Part shown: in pieces, positions 1 through 5,147 of the stretch
Numbering within the stretch: the stretch's first letter is position 1
Layout: every line of letters begins with the position of its first letter
Source of the DNA: Gemmatimonadota bacterium
GTDB taxonomy: Bacteria; Gemmatimonadota; Gemmatimonadetes; Longimicrobiales; Gaopeijiaceae
DNA: 5,147 nucleotides
Assembly (NCBI GenBank): GCA_016209995.1
Contig: JACQVC010000114.1
Span: forward strand, 1 to 5,147
Direction of reading: 5' to 3'
Notes under the pieces: model-generated
Told to the model about the DNA's origin: nothing
The model's input: only the letters and a program-made list of their open reading frames with translations
The model's database searches: none
Program-made: the position numbers and the translations under genes

Positions 1-151
1 CTTTGTCGCTCCACCAGTACATGGCGAAGTTCATGACGGCGGCCATGACGAAGAAAAGCAGGGCGCCCTGGCTGCCGCCGAAGTAGCCACCGAACACAAC
101 GAGCAGGGCGGTGAGCCCCGCCATCAATACAAAGACTCTCACTTGCTGCAT
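1..151 (-). CDS. htpX: HtpX membrane zinc metalloprotease, N-terminal part (cut by window edge)
   Basis: HtpX (peptidase family M48B) is an inner-membrane zinc metalloprotease that degrades misfolded or damaged membrane proteins in the envelope stress response. Only the first 50 codons are present; the gene runs off the low-coordinate edge. The visible part begins MQQVRVFVLMAGLTALLVV, which forms a first membrane segment at about residues 6-23. It continues through a Gly-Gly-rich turn (GGYFGGSQG, residues 21-29) and a second membrane segment at about 30-47 that ends in MNFAMYWWSDK (residues 40-50). The pattern GG..GG.QG followed by MNF..YW.SDK is characteristic of the HtpX N-terminus. The HEXXH zinc site and the later membrane segments lie outside the window, so activity cannot be judged. 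The start is fixed by an ATG at 151-149 just behind a GGAGGG. The gene lies 124 bases downstream of tamB in the same direction and may have its own promoter. Confidence 0.9.
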   Translation of the reverse strand, partial: MQQVRVFVLMAGLTALLVVFGGYFGGSQGALLFFVMAAVMNFAMYWWSDK

Positions 152-154
152 TGT

Positions 155-160
155 CCCTCC
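155..160 (-). promoter_or_regulatory. Ribosome binding site of htpX
   Basis: The minus strand reads GGAGGGACAATG, placing a strong Shine-Dalgarno sequence (GGAGGG) three bases before the ATG, or four bases if GGAGG is taken as the core. The spacing is slightly short but workable. This site decides the htpX start, because the codons that follow immediately give the family-typical HtpX N-terminus. Confidence 0.8.
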
Positions 161-196
161 GGCTTCACCTGCAAAGGTTTAGTCCCAACCGGCTGC

Positions 197-202
197 CTTA
201 TA
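197..202 (-). promoter_or_regulatory. Candidate -10 promoter element for htpX
   Basis: The minus strand reads TATAAG at 202-197, about 45 bases before the htpX start. It is the best sigma-70-like -10 match in the intergenic gap. No good -35 hexamer lies 16-18 bases upstream; that position falls in CACCGTT, one arm of the inverted repeat at 218-266. If the element is real it would give htpX a promoter separate from the Omp85-tamB transcript, with a leader of roughly 40 bases. The call rests on one hexamer and is weak. Confidence 0.35.
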
Positions 203-217
203 CACCCGCCCAGCCGT

Positions 218-266
218 AACGGTGCCCGAACCAACGCTCTCGCACGATAGAGCAAACTACACCGTT
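218..266 (-). other. Nested inverted repeat between tamB and htpX
   Basis: On the minus strand AACGGTG (266-260) pairs perfectly with CACCGTT (224-218). Between these arms sits a second hairpin, GCTCT/AGAGC (253-249 with 240-236) around an 8-base loop. The two stems give a nested structure beginning ten bases after the tamB stop codon. No run of T follows on the minus strand, so it is not a classical intrinsic terminator. It could shape the 3' end of the tamB message, attenuate read-through into htpX, or be an operator. The outer stem is short and closes a large loop, so chance is a real alternative. Confidence 0.35.
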
Positions 267-275
267 TCACGCGTG

Positions 276-3200
276 CTAATAGCCCCAATTCACATAGAGC
301 AAGAGACCGTAGATCTTCGACATGCGGAAGCCCAGCTCTCCGAAGCCGGACAGCGGCTCGCGAGAGAACCGGTCTTCCGCGAACATCTCCGCCGTCCAGT
401 AGTCGCTGAAGCGCCACTCCAGGCGGGCACCGGGAAACTGGCTCTGGCTGAGCGTGCCCAGCCGGTAGAGCAAGACGAGAAACACGTCCTGCGCGATGTA
501 CTGTCCCAGCTCGATCTGCGTGCCCGCCAGCGGGCTTGCTCCCTGACTCCCGACGACGGTGCCCGGCGCGTCGCTGGTCGGTCTGATGGAGAAGTAGTCG
601 ATTCCGATGTCCTCGACGAGGAACGACTCGAGCTGGCTCGCGGCCACGCCCAGCCCGGTCGAGACGGCGGCGCCCGCAGCCGCCTCCATGATGCTCCTGG
701 AGATCGTGCGTCCAAGAACGGAAGACTCGCCGGCGGCCAGGGCGTAGGTGGGCCGGCCGAAGATGAGGTAGCTGACGAGGTCGGACTCGGAGATGGGCGG
801 CTGCGCATCGCTGGCCAGGGTGAGCCGCGGATCCTGGAGTGACCCGCCGAGCGTGGCGGTGATCACGAGCGGCTCACCTTCGGTCGTGCGCAGCCGGTAG
901 CTGGCCTGAATATCGAGGTCCGGATTCACTCCGGGCGTGCCTTCGAACTGGATCAGACCGCTGGCCACCCGAAACTGCCGACCGAAGACAGAATACGACC
1001 CACGCACCGCACGCAGCTCGCCGCCGAACGCGATCTCTCTGGCCGTTCGATCGTAGCTGACGGTGAGATCGCCCTGAATCTCGACGTTCAGGTCCGGGCT
1101 GCGCAGCCAGCTATCGCTGCGGACGCCGAGATTCACATCCACACGCAGGTTCTGCAGGAACGGATTCTGGCTCTCCGCGATGAGAGACTGTCCGGCAACG
1201 AGCAAAGTGTCGACTACGCTCACGAGGAACGGGTCCGACAAATCCACCACGCCGCGGCTGCGCTGAAGCTCCTGAAGGAACAGGACACCACTCTCGACCT
1301 GCAGCGATCCGGTGACGACCGGGCGCAGATACGATCCCCCCAGTGCCACGCGACCGCCGAGCAACGCGGTCATGTCGGCACGGTTCACGGCCTCGAATCC
1401 GGCCAGGTCCATGGTCAGCTCGAACCCTGGATCCTGGACGGGATCCAGCCGCACGGTCCCGGTGACTCGGGCCGACCCTCGGGAACGCAAGCTCGCATCG
1501 ACATGGAGTAGCCGGTCAGACGTGAGACGGAACGTGCCCGCGACATCCGCATAGCTCACGCCGAGCGCATCGACGCGGGCGCTCCCTCCGGCTAGCCGCA
1601 CCTCGCCGGCGTAGGCGAGGGAGTCGGGTTGACCGCCTACCAGGATCTCGCCCGTGAGCGCCCCGCTCACGTCTTGGAGCCCGGGAAGCCAGCTCAAGAC
1701 CGTAGCGACCGCGAGCGAGTCCGCGCGCAGGATGATGTCCACCGGCTCATCCGGTGTACGGTCCGCCTTGGCCACAAGCGCAAGGTCGAGCGGCAGGGTG
1801 CCGAGCGCCGCGAACACCATGCGTCCTTCGTTCGTGGCCTCGAGACGGCCCGTCACGCGGCGCCCTTCGTATTGGAGCGTACCGTCCAGCGCCGACAGAC
1901 TGATGTCCTGGTAGCGCAGATCTCGGCCCACGACGGTCGCGCGCATCACGGGGGCGCTCGCCGTGCCAGCCACATCGATTTCGAGGTCGAGGATGCCGGC
2001 GATGCTCCGATCCTCGAGCTGTGCGAGTCGCGCCACCCTCTCGAGCGGCAGTCCCCCGATGTCCACGCGGAAATCGGCGACGCCACGACGAGCCAGGACG
2101 CCCGACGCGGCGACCAGCATCGGAGTGTTGGGGGGACCCCGCAGTCTGAAGTCTCGTACTTCGAAACTGTCCTCCTGGCGAACCACGGTGGCGGGCTGCT
2201 CAAGTGTCCACGCGCCGTCCGCGAACGCGTAGGAGAACTCGGACAGAGTGAGGCCGAGGCGAGTCGAGTCCACCTGGAAATTCCCCGTCAGACGCAGCTC
2301 CTCCGCCGCATCGCGGGTTAGCGTCAGGGCCAATTCTCCCAGCGGGCGAGTGAACTCGACTCGAGCGTGGACTTGCCTGAAGCTGCGCCCGTGGGCCTGC
2401 AGAGAATCCGCTCGCACCGTGACCACAGCGGGTCCAGCGAAGGATGGGAGTCCCTGCACGCCAAAGTCGGCCGTGACCCGGCCGGCCGACTCCTCGTCGT
2501 AGTAGACGTGGTCGAGCTCGACGCTGCCGTCTGCGGAGAAATTCGTCACGTGGCCGCGCAGCACGAAGTCGGCTCGGAAGCGGCCGCCCATGCGGCTGCC
2601 CGCAGCGAGCGCCAGCGTGTCGGGGTTAATTCCCTGCAGCTCGAGCGCGCGTCGTTCGATGCGGGAGAGCGTGTCCTGGACGATCAGCGAGTCTCCCAAG
2701 AGCATCGCATCCAGATTCTCCAGCGAGTCACCCGCTACCGTGACGTGCAGCTCAGCGTCCGCTGGAGCGGTCTGAGCCAGGGCCAGCCGTCCCTTCGCCG
2801 AGAGCGTCCCCGCACGGCTGATGGCGAACGCGGTATCCACGACGGCCAGGCCGTTTTCCGCACTCAGTGCGACGAGTGCCGTATCGACCTCTACCTCCTC
2901 GATGGTGGAGCGACCGAAAACGGCCGACGCCGTTCCGCGCAGCGAATCCAGCGAGAGCCCGCTGCCGTCGAGATGAAAGGATGCTGTAAGCATCGTAGCG
3001 GACAGCTGCGGAACGATCTCCGAGAGCCTGAATTCGCGCACGGATCCATCCACGACGTAGTGGCGGTCGGGCTGGTGCGCGTCGAGGCGGCCCTGGAAGG
3101 CAAGGCGTCCCGCTGGCGTCTGGAGATCGGCGGCGATCTGCAGGTCGTGCGTATCCCCGCGGATGCGAACCGGGCCCCTCACCTCCCCGCGCACAGGGAG

Positions 3201-4760
3201 CTTTGGGTAGAAAGGAGCCAGCGCGGTGAAGGACAGCGGCTGCGCATTCGCCTGCAAGTCGAGGCTCAACCCTTCCGCACCGTCGCCTCGCCGCATCGAG
3301 CCCTCCACCTCGATGCGCGACGGCGGAAGATCAGCCGGCGTATACGCGACCAGGGCGCTCACGCGCAGACCATCAGCGAGATGACCGCTGGCGCTGATGC
3401 GCGCAGAAGCCGGCCCTCTCAGCCTCAGCGCCGGGGTGATCCCCGTCAGGATGCCCAGCTCGAGCGGCTCGAGCGCCACCTCCAGGTTCGTGACCCCGAC
3501 CGGGCCGTCCAGATGGAGCGTGCCCGCTCCGTCGATGGCCGAGACCTCAGCCTGGCTCTCTGCTTCCAGGGTGAGGCGCGCAGTCACGTTCAGGGACGCG
3601 AACGGACCGTTGGCCTCGATTCGCCCGCGCAGGGCGCCGCGAAGCGGAACCGGGCGTTCGAGAAACCGATCGAGCAGCGCGAGATCCAACGGGTCCAGAT
3701 CGAGCGCTACGTTCTCCAATCGCGGCGTGCGTCCGACCACGACGCCCAAAGCACCCGCGACGTGGCTCGTCCCCAGTGTGAGGTTGGTACGCTGCGCCTG
3801 GAGGCGAAACTCCGCTCCTGTCCATTCGATACGGCCCGCGCCTTCGCCCGTGCCTTCGGGCACACGGGGATCGATCCAGCGCAGGTCCGCGAGGTCGAGC
3901 TGCGGCGCCTCGAAGTCCAGGGTCACGGTCGGGCCTGCGCCGGCTCCCCACGCCACCGACCCGCGGCCGGCGAGGCGCGTGCCGGAAAGCCTGAGCTCCC
4001 CGATGTCCAGGACGACAGCGGAGTCCCCGATCTCGACATCGCCACGCATGCGCTCGACGCGGAACGGCTCTCGCCACACGTCAGCCGTGAACGCCAACTC
4101 GGCGATACGGAGCCGAGGCTGCGAGCGGCCAGGAGCCCTCACCACTAGCTCCGCGACGATCGATTCGACCTCTTGGAAGCGGAGCACGCGGAGCGGGCTG
4201 GAGCTTTCGGGGTCCGACTCCACTCTCCAGCCCTGTTGCCCGGCGGGGACGCTCTGCATGGGCATACGTATCGTGAGGTCGGCCTGGTGGACGTGGATGT
4301 CGCGAAACACGATGCGGCGGTCGTCCGCACCTGACGGAGCCGCCGGTCGCGCCAGAAGCGGCGCGAAGATTCTGACCACGTTCCAGTCCTGATCGCCGGG
4401 CAGCCGTTCGAGATTGACCTCGGCACCCCAGGTCGAGACTTCGTCGATCACGAAGTCGCCACGCAGCAGACTCAGGAAACCGTACCGCGCACGTATGGAG
4501 TCGGCGCTGAGGAGGGAACGGCCACGCGAGTCGCGGATGCCGACAGCGGTGAGCGTCACCTCGCCGAGTACGCTCGGCGAGTGGATTCCACGCACCGCAA
4601 GCTGTCCGTCCACGCTCGATTCCAGCCGGGACAGCACCCGACGTAGCAGGAACTGCTGCCCGACCTGCGTGCGCGTCAGGACGACCACCGCGACGAGGGC
4701 GGCCACTGCGACGGTCGCGAAGGCGGCGAGCACCCAAGCGGCGAGACGCCTCGCGGCCAT
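276..4760 (-). CDS. tamB: TamB-like inner-membrane anchored intermembrane protein (DUF490 C-terminal domain)
   Basis: This complete gene encodes 1494 residues, longer than the roughly 1260 of enterobacterial TamB. TamB spans the periplasm from the inner membrane to an Omp85 partner and serves outer-membrane assembly and intermembrane lipid transport. Residues 1-5 (MAARR) are basic and about 7-28 form one hydrophobic segment, a signal anchor. The body is beta-rich, with a recurring pattern of short glycine-bounded alternating strands near residues 373, 445, 523, 724, 922, 1033 and 1136, as in AsmA/TamB repeats. The C-terminal TamB domain (about 1130-1494) shows GSYSVFGRQFRV (1254-1265), GLIQFEGTPGVNPDLDIQAS (1268-1287), a P-S-D-L-V-S-Y-L-I-F-G stretch (1321-1335) and an Ala/Gly-rich helix (1357-1375). 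The protein has no cysteine. An in-frame start at 4922 would add 54 arginine-rich residues read over the upstream barrel gene; the ATG at 4760 gives the anchor at once and fits coupling. The body could loosely be called AsmA-like, but the C-terminus makes TamB the better name. Confidence 0.93.
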   Translation of the reverse strand: MAARRLAAWVLAAFATVAVAALVAVVVLTRTQVGQQFLLRRVLSRLESSVDGQLAVRGIHSPSVLGEVTLTAVGIRDSRGRSLLSADSIRARYGFLSLLRGDFVIDEVSTWGAEVNLERLPGDQDWNVVRIFAPLLARPAAPSGADDRRIVFRDIHVHQADLTIRMPMQSVPAGQQGWRVESDPESSSPLRVLRFQEVESIVAELVVRAPGRSQPRLRIAELAFTADVWREPFRVERMRGDVEIGDSAVVLDIGELRLSGTRLAGRGSVAWGAGAGPTVTLDFEAPQLDLADLRWIDPRVPEGTGEGAGRIEWTGAEFRLQAQRTNLTLGTSHVAGALGVVVGRTPRLENVALDLDPLDLALLDRFLERPVPLRGALRGRIEANGPFASLNVTARLTLEAESQAEVSAIDGAGTLHLDGPVGVTNLEVALEPLELGILTGITPALRLRGPASARISASGHLADGLRVSALVAYTPADLPPSRIEVEGSMRRGDGAEGLSLDLQANAQPLSFTALAPFYPKLPVRGEVRGPVRIRGDTHDLQIAADLQTPAGRLAFQGRLDAHQPDRHYVVDGSVREFRLSEIVPQLSATMLTASFHLDGSGLSLDSLRGTASAVFGRSTIEEVEVDTALVALSAENGLAVVDTAFAISRAGTLSAKGRLALAQTAPADAELHVTVAGDSLENLDAMLLGDSLIVQDTLSRIERRALELQGINPDTLALAAGSRMGGRFRADFVLRGHVTNFSADGSVELDHVYYDEESAGRVTADFGVQGLPSFAGPAVVTVRADSLQAHGRSFRQVHARVEFTRPLGELALTLTRDAAEELRLTGNFQVDSTRLGLTLSEFSYAFADGAWTLEQPATVVRQEDSFEVRDFRLRGPPNTPMLVAASGVLARRGVADFRVDIGGLPLERVARLAQLEDRSIAGILDLEIDVAGTASAPVMRATVVGRDLRYQDISLSALDGTLQYEGRRVTGRLEATNEGRMVFAALGTLPLDLALVAKADRTPDEPVDIILRADSLAVATVLSWLPGLQDVSGALTGEILVGGQPDSLAYAGEVRLAGGSARVDALGVSYADVAGTFRLTSDRLLHVDASLRSRGSARVTGTVRLDPVQDPGFELTMDLAGFEAVNRADMTALLGGRVALGGSYLRPVVTGSLQVESGVLFLQELQRSRGVVDLSDPFLVSVVDTLLVAGQSLIAESQNPFLQNLRVDVNLGVRSDSWLRSPDLNVEIQGDLTVSYDRTAREIAFGGELRAVRGSYSVFGRQFRVASGLIQFEGTPGVNPDLDIQASYRLRTTEGEPLVITATLGGSLQDPRLTLASDAQPPISESDLVSYLIFGRPTYALAAGESSVLGRTISRSIMEAAAGAAVSTGLGVAASQLESFLVEDIGIDYFSIRPTSDAPGTVVGSQGASPLAGTQIELGQYIAQDVFLVLLYRLGTLSQSQFPGARLEWRFSDYWTAEMFAEDRFSREPLSGFGELGFRMSKIYGLLLYVNWGY
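2511..2522. repeat. 12-bp perfect palindrome in tamB
   Basis: GTCGAGCTCGAC is its own reverse complement and encodes V747 to D750 of TamB. Its neighbours do not extend the symmetry. It is most likely a product of GC-rich codon choice (GTC GAG CTC GAC) and not an operator, because it sits deep in a coding region. Confidence 0.3.
3458..3475. repeat. Tandem 9-bp direct repeat in tamB
   Basis: GCTCGAGCG occurs twice back to back and encodes ALEPLEL within TamB (residues 429-435). The frame is kept, so it behaves as a small in-frame duplication or a codon-use coincidence. No function is suggested. Confidence 0.4.
4560..4581 (-). repeat. Perfect 9-bp hairpin inside the tamB coding region
   Basis: CTCGCCGAG (4560-4568) and CTCGGCGAG (4573-4581) are exact reverse complements separated by four bases. 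This is a GC-rich 9-bp stem with a tetraloop, read CGTA on the mRNA. It lies about 180 bases into the tamB message and encodes residues S61 to E67. It is the strongest local hairpin I found in the window. A role in translation pacing or mRNA stability is possible but not shown, and GC-rich codon use produces such stems by chance. Confidence 0.6.
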
Positions 4761-4762
4761 CA
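4758..4762 (-). promoter_or_regulatory. Stop-start overlap coupling the Omp85 gene to tamB
   Basis: The minus strand reads TGATG. TGA (4762-4760) ends the barrel gene and ATG (4760-4758) begins tamB, sharing one base. The preceding GGACAGGCATTCTG offers only a weak Shine-Dalgarno (AGG about seven bases before the ATG). Translation of tamB therefore probably depends on ribosomes finishing the upstream gene. There is no room for a separate promoter outside the upstream coding sequence. Confidence 0.85.
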
Positions 4763-5147
4763 GAATGCCTGTCCGATCGCGAAGTGGAGCTGCAGCCGAT
4801 CGAAGAAAGACCGCGACTCGTGCCACAGCTTGAGCAGCTCGAGCGGCGCCAGCTCGTTGGACCGCGTCCAGCAGGTGCCATCGGGTGTCGCGACCGTGCC
4901 GCCCGGAACGGTCGCAGGGCATGGGCCCAGGGGTATGAGCTTCGTCGTGACGACCGGCAGGCTCGAAGGGTTGGCCGACCGGTACGCCACATCTACGCGG
5001 ATCGGACCGATGGGCGTGAAGTACCGGAGTCCGAAGCCGGGCGCGACCTCGATCTCACGAAAGCGTGAGTCACCGGCGTTGGCCCACACCTGCCCGAAAT
5101 CCACGAACGCGGCGCCACGCAATACCGAGCGATAAACGGGGAAACTC
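4760..5147 (-). CDS. Omp85-family outer-membrane assembly barrel (BamA/TamA type), C-terminal end
   Basis: Only the last 128 residues are in the window; the 5' part, with the POTRA domains and most of the barrel, lies beyond the high-coordinate edge. The visible protein opens SFPVYRSVLRGAAFVDFGQV, the Omp85 strand with the typical AAFVDFGQVW signature. It continues to GLRYFTPIGPIRVDVAYR, matching the conserved T-P-I-G-P-(I/L)-R-x-D pattern of the last barrel strands. The final strand LQLHFAIGQAF alternates hydrophobic residues and ends in phenylalanine, as expected of a beta-signal recognised by the barrel assembly machinery. A loop before that strand contains two cysteines spaced CX15C. The 3' end overlaps tamB by one base, which argues for a TamA-like partner role. 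The fragment cannot separate TamA from BamA, since both share this C-terminus and phyla without canonical TamA often place a BamA-like gene beside tamB. No symbol is given. Confidence 0.88.
   Translation of the reverse strand, partial: SFPVYRSVLRGAAFVDFGQVWANAGDSRFREIEVAPGFGLRYFTPIGPIRVDVAYRSANPSSLPVVTTKLIPLGPCPATVPGGTVATPDGTCWTRSNELAPLELLKLWHESRSFFDRLQLHFAIGQAF
4890..4915 (-). repeat. Perfect 8-bp inverted repeat in the Omp85 loop coding region
   Basis: GCGACCGT (4890-4897) and ACGGTCGC (4908-4915) are exact reverse complements around a 10-base spacer. The repeat encodes the near-palindromic peptide ATVPGGTVA in the cysteine-bounded loop of the barrel protein, about 130 bases before tamB begins. 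It may be a by-product of the symmetrical peptide, or an mRNA hairpin upstream of the coupled start. Confidence 0.5.

Noticed and set aside
218..266. Intrinsic terminator after tamB
   Set aside because: The stems are present, but no T-run follows on the minus strand and the outer stem closes a large loop, so I record it only as an inverted repeat.
222..842. 206-codon plus-strand open frame opposite the tamB 3' end and intergenic gap
   Set aside because: It would start at GTG inside the intergenic repeat with no convincing ribosome binding site, has a highly charged low-information translation, and overlaps the conserved TamB C-terminal domain.
2367..4148. 593-codon plus-strand open frame opposite tamB
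   Set aside because: It is antisense to a clearly real tamB, is rich in Arg, Glu, His and Gln with no recognisable domain or hydrophobic core, and is the kind of open frame GC-rich coding DNA gives on the opposite strand.
4761..4922. Upstream in-frame start for tamB at 4922
   Set aside because: The added 54 residues are Arg/Ala-rich, are read out of frame through the conserved end of the Omp85 gene, and would bury the signal anchor. The TGATG junction at 4762-4758 explains the real start.
4081..4992. 303-codon minus-strand open frame overlapping the tamB 5' end and the Omp85 gene
   Set aside because: It spans the junction of two recognised genes in a third frame and translates to Arg/Ser/Pro-rich sequence without domain features.
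5120..5122. TTG as a start codon for the barrel fragment
   Set aside because: The frame stays open to the window edge and the upstream codons (SFPVYRSV) continue the Omp85 strand, so this TTG is an internal leucine and the gene is simply cut by the window.
1..5147. Mobile elements, CRISPR, tRNA or defence genes
   Set aside because: I saw no regularly spaced repeats, terminal inverted repeats, transposase or nuclease motifs, or tRNA-like cloverleaf. Nearly all bases are accounted for by three envelope genes.

Overview
The window carries three genes, all read on the minus strand, so the biological order runs from high to low coordinates. They are the 3' end of an Omp85-family outer-membrane barrel gene (5147 to 4760), a complete large tamB gene (4760 to 276), and the first 50 codons of htpX (151 to 1). 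The DNA is strongly GC-rich in the coding parts. Omp85 and TamB proteins point to a diderm (two-membrane) bacterium. TamB is long (1494 residues), has no cysteine and repeatedly uses Asp-Ser/Thr-Leu. It is paired directly with an Omp85 gene. Together this reminds me of Gemmatimonadota or a related deep-branching GC-rich diderm rather than an enteric bacterium, but that assignment is an impression and not a demonstrated fact.

Layout. From 5147 to 4760 lie the last two to four strands of an Omp85 barrel (BamA/TamA type), ending in a C-terminal phenylalanine. Its TGA stop shares one base with the ATG of tamB (TGATG), so the two are almost certainly cotranscribed and translationally coupled. tamB then fills almost all of the window without interruption: an N-terminal membrane anchor, a long beta-repeat body, and a well-preserved C-terminal TamB (DUF490) domain. 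A 124-base intergenic stretch (152 to 275) is the only noncoding DNA. It holds a nested inverted repeat, a plausible -10 element and a strong ribosome binding site for htpX.

How the genes work together. TamB-type proteins are anchored in the inner membrane and span the periplasm to contact an Omp85 barrel in the outer membrane. They have been implicated in outer-membrane protein assembly and in phospholipid transport between the membranes. HtpX is an inner-membrane zinc metalloprotease of envelope quality control. The window therefore reads as an envelope-biogenesis locus with a membrane-protein protease gene behind it. I see no mobile element, CRISPR array, RNA gene or defence system, and nothing that demands a new biological system. 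The points most worth a second look are the Omp85-TamB coupling with htpX downstream, the clustered D-S/T-L motif in TamB, the C-terminal tail of TamB, a two-cysteine loop in the barrel, and two strong coding-region hairpins.
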